A DNA stretch of 64,000 nucleotides from Enterococcus sp. 5H (GCF_028128615.1 NZ_AMDP01000022.1:180406-244405); one strand, 5' to 3'; shown: positions 25,568 to 34,645, numbered from the stretch's first letter. Notes: generated by a model from the sequence alone, not told the origin. Numbers and translations: made by a program.

Positions 25568-27004
25568 TTGGCAGAAGATAACCAAAATAATCAAGATCAT
25601 TCCACGTCTTCATTTAAAGATCAGGTCTTGCGTTCTTTGCGAGGAGAAGAAATTGGTAATGAAGATTCGACTTCCTTTGAAAAAGACGCTCAGAACTTAT
25701 CACAACATAATGAGACAGATTATAATAGAACTAACAATTCAGAGTATAATAATCAAGATGAAATAGAACCGTTTAAAGAAATGGAATCCGTTGGTTCACG
25801 AAGTGTAGAGCATCATTCAAAATTAGAAGAGCAAATATTAAAAAAACAAGAGAATCATGAATCACAGTCACCAGAAAATGAAGAGTCAAAAAAACGCACC
25901 AGAAAAAAAGAAGATCGTATTGTCAGTAGAATCGTATTGATTGTTGCATCGGTTTTATTATTAGTAATTGCAATTTTTGGTTTTACTTTTTACAATTATG
26001 TCAATTCTGGTCTACAGCCTTTGGATAAAAATGATACAAACTTAGTACAAGTCCATGTTCCAGAAGATTCTTCTAATAAACAAATCGCCAATATACTCGA
26101 AGAGAGTAAGGTGATTAAAAGTGCAATGGTTTTCAATTATTATATAAAATTTAAAAACTTAACTGATTTCCAAGCAGGTTATTATCAAATGTCGCCCAAT
26201 ATGACATTGGATGAGATAGGTGCATTGCTTAGAGAAGGCGGTACAGCAGAACCAACAAAAATTGCAGATGGAAAAGTAACTATTCCTGAAGGATATGACA
26301 TTGATAAAATTGGTGATGCGATTGAGGAAAATACTGAGTTCAAAAAAGCTGATTTTATCGAGTTAATGAAAAATGAAGAATTTTTCAATACGATGAATCA
26401 AAAATATCCTGAACTGTTGGGAAGTGCGGCTGAAGCCCAAGGCGTTCGTTACCGCTTAGAAGGTTATCTGTTCCCAGCAACCTATGATTACTACAAAGAT
26501 ATGAAATTAAACGACTTTGTAGAACAAATGATTACAAAAATGAATAGTGTGATGGAACCATATATGCCTATGGTTCATGCAAAAGGTATGACCGTTCAGC
26601 AAGTATTGACTTTAGCTTCTCTTGTTGAAAAAGAAGGAATTAAAGAAGATGATCGTAAAAAAATAGCACAAGTCTTTATTAATCGAATTGTTGCTAATAT
26701 GCCATTACAATCTGATATTTCAATACTGTATGCGTTAGGCGAACATAAAGAATTAGTTAGCTATAAAGATTTAGAAGTAGATTCACCTTATAATCTTTAC
26801 ACTAATGCTGGTTATGGACCAGGTCCGATGGATAGTCCTAGTGAGCAAGCAATTAATGCAGTATTAAATCCTACACCTAATAACTATCTTTATTTTGTAG
26901 CTGATATTTCAACAGGCAATGTTTATTTTGCTGAGACATATGAGGAACATCAAGTGCTTGTCGACAAATATGTCAACAATAGTACAACGGAAGAAAGTGA
27001 ATAA
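25568..27004 (+). CDS. mltG: Endolytic murein transglycosylase MltG
   Basis: 478 residues: a long, acidic and Asn/Gln-rich cytoplasmic N-terminus (about 1-118), one membrane helix (about 121-145), and an extracellular YceG domain (about 165-465) with a LysM-like part. The catalytic Glu is in LASLVEKEG (about 354), with further conserved segments LQSDISILYALG and YGPGPMDSPS. It cleaves nascent glycan strands and couples to the elongation machinery. TTG start 7 bases after TAAGGAGG. The N-terminal tail is longer than in Gram-negative MltG, as in other lactic acid bacteria. Confidence 0.94.
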   Translation: MAEDNQNNQDHSTSSFKDQVLRSLRGEEIGNEDSTSFEKDAQNLSQHNETDYNRTNNSEYNNQDEIEPFKEMESVGSRSVEHHSKLEEQILKKQENHESQSPENEESKKRTRKKEDRIVSRIVLIVASVLLLVIAIFGFTFYNYVNSGLQPLDKNDTNLVQVHVPEDSSNKQIANILEESKVIKSAMVFNYYIKFKNLTDFQAGYYQMSPNMTLDEIGALLREGGTAEPTKIADGKVTIPEGYDIDKIGDAIEENTEFKKADFIELMKNEEFFNTMNQKYPELLGSAAEAQGVRYRLEGYLFPATYDYYKDMKLNDFVEQMITKMNSVMEPYMPMVHAKGMTVQQVLTLASLVEKEGIKEDDRKKIAQVFINRIVANMPLQSDISILYALGEHKELVSYKDLEVDSPYNLYTNAGYGPGPMDSPSEQAINAVLNPTPNNYLYFVADISTGNVYFAETYEEHQVLVDKYVNNSTTEESE

Positions 27005-27027
27005 TGTTTTATTTTGCGTAACTTATT

Positions 27028-27060
27028 ACGAGCCAACCTAAACTTTAGGCGGCTCGTTTC
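27028..27060 (+). terminator. Hairpin after mltG
   Basis: acgagcc/ggctcgt with inner cctaaa/tttagg; T-poor tail, so termination is likely but not certain. Confidence 0.6.
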
Positions 27061-27252
27061 GCTTTACGTTAATACGTGAATTTCAACACAAAATAGTCCA
27101 CTTTTAAAATCAAGTTTTCTACAGATTTTTAAAAATCGAGCGAATATTATTTACAATTTGCTCAAAGAGTGGTACTCTTTTCTGGATTGAAAGCGGAATT
27201 TTTCAATGAAATAAAATAATACATTGTAGTAAGCTAAGAAGGAGAAATTAAC

Positions 27253-27726
27253 ATGGTAGAAAAAGTATTTCCTATGACACTTGAAGGAAAAGAAAAATTA
27301 GAACAAGAATTAGAAGAACTAAAAACGGTTAAACGTAAAGAAATCGTTGAACGTATAAAAATTGCAAGAAGCTTTGGTGATTTGTCGGAAAACTCAGAGT
27401 ACGAATCAGCTAAAGACGAGCAAGCGTTTGTTGAAGGAAAAATCACTACATTAGAAAACATGATTCGTTTTGCGCAAATTATCGATAATGATGGGGTTGA
27501 TTCTGATGAGGTTTCAATCGGAAAAACAGTAACATTTATTGAATTGCCTGACGGTGAAGAAGAGGAATATACGATTGTGGGAAGTGCGGAAGCAGATCCT
27601 TTTTCTGGTAAGATTTCAAATGATTCACCAATTGCTCAAGCATTAATTGGCAAGCATTTAAACGATCAAGTTGCTATCGCCACACCTGGCGGCGACATGC
27701 AAGTGAAGATTACCAAAGTTAGCTAA
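27253..27726 (+). CDS. greA: Transcription elongation factor GreA
   Basis: 157 residues. The N-terminal antiparallel coiled coil (about 10-75) enters the RNA polymerase secondary channel, and its tip carries the acidic residues that stimulate cleavage of backtracked RNA ([16 protein letters not shown]). The C-terminal FKBP-like domain (about 80-157) binds polymerase. Length and both domains are standard. AAGGAG lies 9 bases before ATG. The common order mltG-greA is kept, separated by 248 bases that may contain a promoter (TTGAAA at 27187-27192). Confidence 0.97.
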   Translation: MVEKVFPMTLEGKEKLEQELEELKTVKRKEIVERIKIARSFGDLSENSEYESAKDEQAFVEGKITTLENMIRFAQIIDNDGVDSDEVSIGKTVTFIELPDGEEEEYTIVGSAEADPFSGKISNDSPIAQALIGKHLNDQVAIATPGGDMQVKITKVS

Positions 27727-27756
27727 CAACAGTTTTTTTAGACAGTGAAATGATGT

Positions 27757-27794
27757 ACGAGGATTGGACAAACGCGTCCCGTCCTCGTTTTGTT
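27757..27794 (+). terminator. greA terminator
   Basis: acgagga/tcctcgt with inner ggac/gtcc, then gttttgtt. Confidence 0.8.
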
Positions 27795-27892
27795 GAAAAT
27801 TAGGGCTAAAGTCCTATAGTCAAATAAGGCTTTAGCAACTAACATTAATAGGGGCATCAAGGTATACTAAATTCATAGGAAGGGGGATTATT

Positions 27893-28624
27893 ATGAATAA
27901 CCCATGGCGTTTTTTTATTGTAGTAGAAGCATTATTATTTATTTTGGCCTTATGGCAAATTTTACATAACCCAGGACTGGCAGTTTTACTAGTGTTGGGT
28001 ATTTTGAGCGTGGTATATGCAATGAAAAAAACACAGCGCAGTAATTTTAATAATTTTCAACTAGTATTAGGTATTATCCTAATTTTAATAGGCGTAATGA
28101 ACAGTCCGGCGTTTTGGCTGATCATAGTTTTCGCTGTTGTATTTATTGGTTTGAAAGGCGTAGAAGTTGCTGGGGTAGATATTACCCAGCGTGCACCATG
28201 GCGCAAAAAGCAAATGATTATGGTAGAAACAACCAATACAGAACCAAAAAGCGGTCGACGTTATAAACGACCTTGGTTTGCAAATGAGCGTATCGGCAGT
28301 AATGTTTACGAATGGGATGATATTAATATCGACATTCTTTCTGGTGATACAATTGTTGATTTAGGTAATACACTACTACCTAAAGATGACAGCATTATCA
28401 TTATTCGAAAAGGTTTTGGGCGTACGAGAATTTTAGTCCCTCTTGGGGTTGCCGTAACGTTAGAACATTCAACTTTCTATGGTAATGTAAACTTTGAAGA
28501 AGAAAAATATCACTTGAAAAATGAATCATTAAAGATATACAGTAATGACTTTGATACAAATAATCGCCGATTGAAAATCCTCACAAATACATTGGTGGGA
28601 GACGTTGAGGTGATTCGCGTATGA
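27893..28624 (+). CDS. liaF: LiaF, inhibitor of the LiaSR envelope-stress system
   Basis: 243 residues. Four predicted N-terminal membrane helices (about 6-105) precede a cytoplasmic C-terminal LiaF/DUF2154 domain (about 120-243) made of beta strands. LiaF keeps the kinase LiaS inactive until cell-wall antibiotics or cationic peptides reach the membrane. It overlaps liaS by 4 bases (ATGA). AAGGGGG precedes the ATG. TATACT at 27863-27868 is the likely -10. In enterococci changes in this operon confer daptomycin resistance. Confidence 0.92.
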   Translation: MNNPWRFFIVVEALLFILALWQILHNPGLAVLLVLGILSVVYAMKKTQRSNFNNFQLVLGIILILIGVMNSPAFWLIIVFAVVFIGLKGVEVAGVDITQRAPWRKKQMIMVETTNTEPKSGRRYKRPWFANERIGSNVYEWDDINIDILSGDTIVDLGNTLLPKDDSIIIIRKGFGRTRILVPLGVAVTLEHSTFYGNVNFEEEKYHLKNESLKIYSNDFDTNNRRLKILTNTLVGDVEVIRV

Positions 28625-29685
28625 TGGGTAAGATTTCTCGACAGATGCTGTCTCTATACGCGGCTTGTAGTACATTTATTGTCGTCTTACTAACATTGTT
28701 TTCATATTTTTACTCGATTAAACAAAAAAATTGGCTCTTAGAATTAATTCAAAGGAAAGTTTTTTATATTCCTTTGATTTTCCATATGGTTTTAATTTCA
28801 CTTTTAGTTGGTTTATCTACCTTTTTACTCGTATCTATTGTACAACGGGCACAATATGGTAAAATTGAAGAAAAACTTCGTTTACTAGCTCGAGGCAGCT
28901 ATGACAATCCGGTAATTGCCAAAAGTGTTCCTCATGCAAGCAATGACCAGTATATAGGTGAAGTAGACCAGGACATTTTGAAAATCAGAATGAAATTATT
29001 GGATATGTCGAAAGAACTTCAATTGTTAAACAGCCGTCCACAAATGATGGATGGGGAAACCAAAGAAGAGATTTTAGAAGCTGAACGACATCGTTTAGCT
29101 AGAGAACTACATGATTCAGTTAGTCAGCAATTATTTGCAGCAATGATGATGATGTCAGCACTAAATGAACAAGCGCAAAAAAGTGAAACACCTGAACTTT
29201 TCCGTAAACAATTAGTAACCGTAACAGATATTATAAATGCTTCTCAATCTGAAATGCGTGCTTTATTATTACATTTACGTCCAGTTAGTTTAGAAGGAAA
29301 AAGTTTACGTAAAGGAATTGAGCAATTATTAAAAGAGTTACAAACAAAAATTAAGATTGAATTGACTTGGGATGTTGAAGATGTTCATTTGAACAATAGT
29401 ATAGAAGATCATTTATTTAGGATTGTTCAAGAACTGCTTTCCAATACTCTACGTCACGCTAAGGCACAAGAACTCGAAGTTTATTTGCACCAAGTGGATA
29501 AAAATGTTTTACTTCGTCTAGTCGATGATGGTGTTGGTTTTGATATGAGTGAGAACGATAATAAAGCCGGCAGCTATGGATTGAAAAATATCCGTGAACG
29601 AGTGGCAGGTATGGGCGGTACAGTTAAGATTATCAGCTTTAAAGGGCAAGGAACAAGTGTAGAAATCAAAGTGCCTGTAATTTAG
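28621..29685 (+). CDS. liaS: LiaS sensor histidine kinase
   Basis: 354 residues. Two membrane helices (about 10-32 and 50-75) with an extremely short outer loop mark it as an intramembrane-sensing kinase. A HAMP-like linker (about 75-130) follows. The HisKA_3 domain has the phospho-acceptor His164 in ARELHDSVSQQL, and the HATPase_c domain has the N-box (VQELLSNTLRHAKA) and G-boxes (DDGVGFDM, YGLKNIRERV). It overlaps liaF and precedes liaR by 48 bases. Confidence 0.94.
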   Translation: MMGKISRQMLSLYAACSTFIVVLLTLFSYFYSIKQKNWLLELIQRKVFYIPLIFHMVLISLLVGLSTFLLVSIVQRAQYGKIEEKLRLLARGSYDNPVIAKSVPHASNDQYIGEVDQDILKIRMKLLDMSKELQLLNSRPQMMDGETKEEILEAERHRLARELHDSVSQQLFAAMMMMSALNEQAQKSETPELFRKQLVTVTDIINASQSEMRALLLHLRPVSLEGKSLRKGIEQLLKELQTKIKIELTWDVEDVHLNNSIEDHLFRIVQELLSNTLRHAKAQELEVYLHQVDKNVLLRLVDDGVGFDMSENDNKAGSYGLKNIRERVAGMGGTVKIISFKGQGTSVEIKVPVI

Positions 29686-29733
29686 TTTCATATACCAATT
29701 TGTTTAGCTTTTAAGTTAAGGAGGAAATGACAA

Positions 29734-30366
29734 GTGATCAAAGTAATGTTAGTGGATGACCATGAAATGGTTCGATTAGGAGTGTCCTCGTATCTATCAA
29801 TTCAAGAAGATATTGAAGTAGTTGGAGAAGCGGAAAATGGCCGAATTGGTTATGAAAAAGCGCTGGATTTGCGTCCAGATGTCATTTTAATGGATTTAGT
29901 AATGGATGAAATGGACGGGATTGAATCAACAAAGGCAATCTTGAAAGATTGGCCGCAAGCGCGAATTATCATTGTAACAAGTTTTATTGATGATGAAAAA
30001 GTTTATCCGGCAATCGAAGCTGGAGCAGCAGGTTATCTTTTAAAAACATCAACAGCCCATGAAATTGCAGACGCAATTCGAGCTACTTCTAGAGGTGAAA
30101 GAGTTTTAGAACCTGAAGTAACAACAAAAATGATGGAACGTTTAACTAAAAAGCATGAACCAGTTCTTCATGAAGACTTAACAAATCGAGAACATGAAAT
30201 TTTGATGCTGATCGCAAAAGGTCGCAGTAACCAAGAGATAGCTGACGAGCTGTTTATTACGCTTAAAACAGTGAAAACTCATGTATCTAATATTCTTGCT
30301 AAATTAGACGTAGAAGACCGTACGCAAGCAGCTATCTACGCATTTCAGCATGGTCTAGCTAAATAA
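29734..30366 (+). CDS. liaR: LiaR response regulator
   Basis: 210 residues. The receiver domain (about 1-120) has the phospho-acceptor Asp54 in [14 protein letters not shown] and acidic partners VDDHE near the start. The NarL/LuxR helix-turn-helix is at about 145-205 ([27 protein letters not shown]). GTG start with a good AAGGAGG. Phosphorylated LiaR activates the Lia regulon, including its own operon; here no liaXYZ is seen in the window. Confidence 0.95.
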   Translation: MIKVMLVDDHEMVRLGVSSYLSIQEDIEVVGEAENGRIGYEKALDLRPDVILMDLVMDEMDGIESTKAILKDWPQARIIIVTSFIDDEKVYPAIEAGAAGYLLKTSTAHEIADAIRATSRGERVLEPEVTTKMMERLTKKHEPVLHEDLTNREHEILMLIAKGRSNQEIADELFITLKTVKTHVSNILAKLDVEDRTQAAIYAFQHGLAK

Positions 30367-30453
30367 TAAATCAATAGTAGGTCGAGATAAAAGTGTTTAG
30401 CTCTGAGAAATAAGAGGGAGTTACTTTTTTCTCGCCGGTTATCTAGATATAGT

Positions 30454-30498
30454 GAGTGGAGCAAAACTGATCGTTAGTTTTATCCCACTCTTTTTTTA
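30454..30498 (+). terminator. Terminator of the lia operon
   Basis: gagtgg/ccactc and aaaact/agtttt helices, then seven T's. Confidence 0.85.
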
Positions 30499-30531
30499 AT
30501 TTATAAGAAAAATTATTTAAAGAAGATTATT

Positions 30532-30565
30532 GTTCTTGTTCAAGAACTTGTGTGTTTGTTATACT
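30532..30565 (+). promoter_or_regulatory. ktrA promoter with overlapping dyad
   Basis: TTGTTC (30536-30541), an 18-bp spacer and TATACT (30560-30565). The perfect inverted repeat gttcttg-tt-caagaac (30532-30547) covers the -35 box and could be an operator. Confidence 0.6.
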
Positions 30566-30595
30566 TGGATTAAATAATGAGTAGGAGAAGTAGTG

Positions 30596-31261
30596 ATGAA
30601 ACAAAATTTTGCAATTATCGGTTTAGGTCGGTTTGGCGGGAGTATTTGTCAGACGTTAATTGAGTCGGGGCAAGAAGTTTTAGCGATTGATAGTAATGAA
30701 GATCGAGTCAATGAATATATGAATATTGCAACTCACGCTGTGGTGGCAAATGCACAGGATGAGTCAACTTTACGTTCATTAGGTATCCGTAATTTTGACC
30801 ATGTTGTGGTAGCTATTGGTGAGGATATTCAAGCCAGTATTTTAGTAACATTAATGGTTAAAGAAATGGGTGTGCCAAACGTACTAGCAAAAGCTGTGAA
30901 CGAATACCATGCTAGAGTATTAGATAAAATTGGTGCGGACTTAGTAGTACATCCAGAACGAGATATGGGGATTAGAGTAGCTCATAAAATGGTATCTAGA
31001 AATATATTGGATTATATTGAATTATCCAGTGAAGTTTCGATAGCTGAAGTTCGTGTGTCTAATCCTAAATTTTATGGAAAAACATTGGGTCAATTAAATT
31101 TCCGTCAACGTTTTGGCTTAACAGTTGTAGCAATTCGCCGTTCGAAATCAGATGTAATCACTTCACCAGCTGCAGAAGAAATGGTTAGAGAAAATGATAG
31201 TTTATTAGTTGTTGGAGAAACAGCAGATGTAGATTTACTGGATGAAAAAATGAATGAATGA
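30596..31261 (+). CDS. ktrA: KtrA/TrkA-type potassium channel regulatory protein
   Basis: 221 residues: an RCK_N Rossmann domain (about 1-130, dinucleotide motif IIGLGRFGGSI at about 7-17) and a C-terminal RCK_C (TrkA_C) domain (about 135-221). It forms an octameric ring that gates a KtrB-type K+ channel in response to nucleotides (ATP/ADP and c-di-AMP). Start ATG at 30596, eight bases after TAGGAG. No ktrB lies next to it, so its channel partner is elsewhere in the genome. Confidence 0.9.
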   Translation: MKQNFAIIGLGRFGGSICQTLIESGQEVLAIDSNEDRVNEYMNIATHAVVANAQDESTLRSLGIRNFDHVVVAIGEDIQASILVTLMVKEMGVPNVLAKAVNEYHARVLDKIGADLVVHPERDMGIRVAHKMVSRNILDYIELSSEVSIAEVRVSNPKFYGKTLGQLNFRQRFGLTVVAIRRSKSDVITSPAAEEMVRENDSLLVVGETADVDLLDEKMNE

Positions 31262-31339
31262 TCTATCTATAAGCACTTTATTCTCTGAAAATTAGACTCT
31301 ATGCTAAAATGACAAGTGTGAGTAGGGAGGAAAATAAAG

Positions 31340-31651
31340 ATGAAATTAACAATTACACCGCAAGCTCAACAATGGTTTAAAACAGAAGTCGGCGTTACTG
31401 CAGAAAGTGGTATTCGCTTTTATGGTAAAATCTACGGTAAAACAGATGTACATGATGGATTTTCCATTGCGATGTCAGTAGAATCGCCAGATCAACCATT
31501 AGTAGAAGAAAAAATCGATGGGATTACATATTTTATTGAAGAAACAGATGATTGGTTCTTCAAAGGATATGATTTAGTCGTGGATTATGATAAAAAAAAT
31601 GACGAACCAAAGTATGTTTTTGAAGGAAATAAAGAAGATTTAAAACAGTAA
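31340..31651 (+). CDS. HesB-like protein without cysteines (YneR/HesB family)
   Basis: 103 residues of the HesB/IscA-like family, starting MKLTITPQAQQWFKTE. It has no cysteine anywhere, so it cannot coordinate an Fe-S cluster the way A-type carriers do. The protein retains the aromatic- and acid-rich strands of the cysteine-lacking subgroup found in lactic acid bacteria (DDWFFKGYDLVVDYD). Function unknown. AGGGAGG precedes ATG. It is followed by the structured element at 31676-31768. Confidence 0.78.
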   Translation: MKLTITPQAQQWFKTEVGVTAESGIRFYGKIYGKTDVHDGFSIAMSVESPDQPLVEEKIDGITYFIEETDDWFFKGYDLVVDYDKKNDEPKYVFEGNKEDLKQ

Positions 31652-31675
31652 AGAATAGTGAGGATATCAACTGCA

Positions 31676-31768
31676 CATCGTTTATTCGGATTTTCGCTGA
31701 CGCAGATATAACTCAGAGCGTTATATCTGCGTCACGGTCGAAGATCAATAAAATCCAACTGGTTTTCG
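31676..31768. repeat. Structured intergenic element with a repeated 16-nt word
   Basis: A perfect 15-bp hairpin (31698-31712 / 31720-31734, 7-nt loop) is nested inside a second 7-bp helix ggatttt (31688-31694) / aaaatcc (31750-31756). The 16-nt word at 31676-31691 occurs in inverted form at 63181-63196. There is no T-run, so it is not a canonical terminator. It lies between convergent genes. Confidence 0.6.
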
Positions 31769-31769
31769 A

Positions 31770-33257
31770 CTAGATTCTAAAAGAAGAAGATTTTTTTGTA
31801 TACCAGCTATGTAAAATATCAAGAAGATTAATCTGATAATCCAGTGTTGGTGATAGTGGAATGATTTGGAAATTTTTCTTTTTTAAACTTTTTTCCGGTA
31901 TTAAAAGCTTGGATGAAGCTATGTAAAAATCACAGTTTTCATCAGAAGTTGAAGTGACAAATGAAACAGATATAAATGAAATCTGTTCTAAAAAATTAAA
32001 TAATGATTGTAAAAAAATCGCGTTGGATGATAAAATAATTCCTACATTTAGCTGGTATTTTCTATTACTTCTTTCATAAAAGGGAAGTAATAAAAATGAA
32101 CAAATGCGCACAAGATCGTCCAAACAATTTTTTATCCAAGAAAATTCTGCATGCAAAGTAAGCTCATTAAAGAATGCCCCAACTTTTGAAGAAAGGTGTT
32201 CATATAGGGGTTTTTGTTCTTTTATAAGAGTATCCATGAAATTAATCGCTAAAGGCAGTGAATCTTCAGTAACAAAATGGTTTAAACAAGTCGTAAACAG
32301 ATTAATATTTAAAACTTTTTTTTCATCTAAAGTGAGTGCTTTTTCTGCAAATAAAGGTGAATAGAAATTTTCAAAATGCTTCATTAAGTCACCTAAAGGT
32401 TGTTGCTCACTTTCCATATAGTTTTCTACATATGTAAGTCTTGGATCATCAGCGTAAATATAAATACTCCAATAAAACATCATAAAAGAGAGAAATTCAG
32501 CTTCTCGATCTATATGACACTGAGTCAGTTTTGATTGTTCCAGTTCTTTAATAAACGAATCATTAACTTTTGGAAAAACCAATTGTTCAAATGGCGGTTC
32601 GATAATATAATGTTTCTTTTTGATTCTTAATCGAGAAATTGTTTTTAATAAATACCATTCCCTAGGCTCAATGTAGGTCATCCAAGGATGATACTCTGAA
32701 TCAAATAGGTCCACCCCTCGTTTCGTTTCACCTAGAGCTAGAAAAAGATCTTCTCCATATGAGGCAAGCCAAAAAATATTCAAATAAGCAATACGAATCA
32801 GATTTTCTTTACCGGAAAGCTGTAGCTTTGAGCAGTTAAGCTGGATATCAAAATCTTTTAAATAGTTAATCAGTGGTTGCAGCCGTCTGATAATAGATGC
32901 TCGACTAATAAAATGGTCTTTACAGAATTTGTCTATCCTATAATTTCTTTCTAAAATTGTTGCAAGCAAAAATTTGTAAGGCAAACTTTTTCGAAATAAA
33001 AACTGTAAATAAGGAACATTTCTTAATTTTGCTGGATCAATCGCTACTTTCCCTTGCTCATTCAATAGTTCAATTCCTTGTAATTCTAAAAGATCATCAT
33101 TCAACTCAGAGAATAATGAGTTTAAGCGAGCATAAGAAAAATCTGTAAATTGCTCAAAATAATGAATACTATAAGTCCCTTCTGAGGTGGTCAACAAGTG
33201 ATTAAAAACACTGAGCTTACGTTGAGCAAGATCGTCTAACAAAATGTCTTCTAGCAT
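31770..33257 (-). CDS. Mga/AtxA-family transcriptional regulator
   Basis: 495 residues. The N-terminal helix-turn-helix pair (HTH_Mga at about 20-75 and the Mga domain at about 80-165, including KFCKDHFISRASIIRRLQPL) is followed by PRD-like helical regions (about 175-390) and a C-terminal EIIB-like region. The family includes Mga, AtxA and MafR, global regulators of virulence or carbohydrate genes, and PRD histidines are phosphorylated by the PTS. The ATG at 33257 is preceded by AAGGAG with 7-nt spacing; a longer frame upstream has no such site. It is an orphan regulator: no obvious target gene is adjacent. Confidence 0.83.
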   Translation of the reverse strand: MLEDILLDDLAQRKLSVFNHLLTTSEGTYSIHYFEQFTDFSYARLNSLFSELNDDLLELQGIELLNEQGKVAIDPAKLRNVPYLQFLFRKSLPYKFLLATILERNYRIDKFCKDHFISRASIIRRLQPLINYLKDFDIQLNCSKLQLSGKENLIRIAYLNIFWLASYGEDLFLALGETKRGVDLFDSEYHPWMTYIEPREWYLLKTISRLRIKKKHYIIEPPFEQLVFPKVNDSFIKELEQSKLTQCHIDREAEFLSFMMFYWSIYIYADDPRLTYVENYMESEQQPLGDLMKHFENFYSPLFAEKALTLDEKKVLNINLFTTCLNHFVTEDSLPLAINFMDTLIKEQKPLYEHLSSKVGAFFNELTLHAEFSWIKNCLDDLVRICSFLLLPFYERSNRKYQLNVGIILSSNAIFLQSLFNFLEQISFISVSFVTSTSDENCDFYIASSKLLIPEKSLKKKNFQIIPLSPTLDYQINLLDILHSWYTKKSSSFRI

Positions 33258-33663
33258 ATTTAGTCTCCTTCTATAGTTAGATGTAAATTTCTTTTTGATT
33301 AAAGTAAAAATATTCACAAATAGATACAAGTTATTTATTAAATTAATTTTACTTATTTATAATAACCATTTCTGTGATTAATTTCAATTACAAATTAAAA
33401 TAAAAATAAAATTGTTGTTGTAATTAGTGGTTTAGTTAATTATAATTTTCCGTGGAAAATAAATAAATTAGCCTAATTAAAAATTAGTAACAGATGTTCT
33501 TTATTTAAAATTGCGTATGTTATTTATATCTTTAGTTTCTTTAAGTAGCTATTATTGACTTATTAACTAACCTGTAAATATTTTAATTGAAATATATCTA
33601 TTTTTATTATTATGTCAGGGTTATGTGTTATAATCAGAAAGAATACTTTTTGGAGGAAATTTT
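33258..33663. other. AT-rich intergenic region with promoter of the CsbB-like gene
   Basis: About 405 bases, very AT-rich, between divergent genes. It contains the perfect dyad attttcc-gt-ggaaaat (33445-33460) and the extended -10 TGTTATAAT (33626-33634). The low GC and curvature-prone A/T tracts fit the preference of Mga/AtxA-type proteins for bent DNA, but this is inference. Confidence 0.55.
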
Positions 33664-34602
33664 ATGTTATCAATTGTTGTTCCTTGTTATAATGAAGAGG
33701 AGTCAATTCCATTATTTTTTGAAGAAGTGGAAAAAGTAAGCTCACAAATTTCACATACTGTGGAGTATATTTTTATTAATGACGGATCGAAAGACCGTAC
33801 CTTAGATACCTTAAGAAAACTTTATAAAGAACATCCTGACAAAGTTCGTTATCTTTCTTTTTCAAGAAATTTTGGCAAAGAAGCTGGACTGTATGCCGGA
33901 TTGAAAGAAGCCAAAGGTAGTTTAGTAACAGTAATGGATGTCGATTTACAAGATCCTCCAGAATTATTACCAAAAATGATTAAGATGTTAGAGGAAAATA
34001 AAGACTTAGATTGTATTGGAACAAGACGTGGCGATCGTGAAGGAGAGCCAGCTATCCGTAGTTTTTTTGCTAAGCTGTTTTATCGCTTGGTTAATAAAAT
34101 TGGTGATACTGAAATGGTTGATGGAGCTAGAGATTTTCGTCTAATGACTCGTCAAATGGTTGATGGGATTTTAGAATTAACAGAATATAACCGTTTTTCA
34201 AAAGGGATTTTTAGTTGGGTTGGTTTTAACACCGAATATCTATCTTACGAAAATCGAGAGCGCGTGGCAGGAGCTACTTCGTGGTCTTTTTGGAGCTTGC
34301 TTAGTTATTCTATTGATGGTATTGTAAACTTTTCAGAAGCACCATTAAATATCGCTTCTTATGTGGGCGCATTTTCATGTATTGGCTCTGTACTTGCGAT
34401 GTTTATAATTTTCTTTAGAACAATCATTAAAGGTGATCCGACTAGTGGTTGGCCATCGATGGTTTGTATTATTTTATTTGTTGGTGGACTGCAATTACTT
34501 TGCCTAGGAATTATAGGGAAATATATAGGGAAAATATTTTTGGAAACAAAAAAACGGCCGATTTATCTGGTAAAAGAAACTGAAAAAGATCAGAAGGACT
34601 AA
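33664..34602 (+). CDS. Bactoprenol-phosphate glycosyltransferase, GT2 (CsbB/GtrB-like)
   Basis: 312 residues. The GT2 domain (about 1-230) has the nucleotide-sugar motifs INDGSKD at about 38-44 and DVDLQDPPE at about 96-104, plus GARDFRLM, typical of dolichol- or undecaprenyl-phosphate glycosyltransferases. Two C-terminal membrane helices (about 230-255 and 265-292) anchor it. CsbB-type enzymes load a sugar (GlcNAc or glucose) on undecaprenyl phosphate at the inner face for transfer by YfhO or a GtrC-like partner. GGAGG precedes ATG. The likely partner is the YfhO gene at 1535-4093. No GtcA-type flippase is seen nearby. Confidence 0.9.
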   Translation: MLSIVVPCYNEEESIPLFFEEVEKVSSQISHTVEYIFINDGSKDRTLDTLRKLYKEHPDKVRYLSFSRNFGKEAGLYAGLKEAKGSLVTVMDVDLQDPPELLPKMIKMLEENKDLDCIGTRRGDREGEPAIRSFFAKLFYRLVNKIGDTEMVDGARDFRLMTRQMVDGILELTEYNRFSKGIFSWVGFNTEYLSYENRERVAGATSWSFWSLLSYSIDGIVNFSEAPLNIASYVGAFSCIGSVLAMFIIFFRTIIKGDPTSGWPSMVCIILFVGGLQLLCLGIIGKYIGKIFLETKKRPIYLVKETEKDQKD

Positions 34603-34603
34603 C

Positions 34604-34645
34604 AAAAAAACGTCAAGGAACTGAAAAGGTTCTTTGGCGTTTTTA
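34604..34645 (+). terminator. Terminator of the CsbB-like gene
   Basis: Stem aaaacgtcaa..ggaac with gttc..tttggcgtttt and a gaaa-type loop; T/A-rich tail. Confidence 0.85.
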
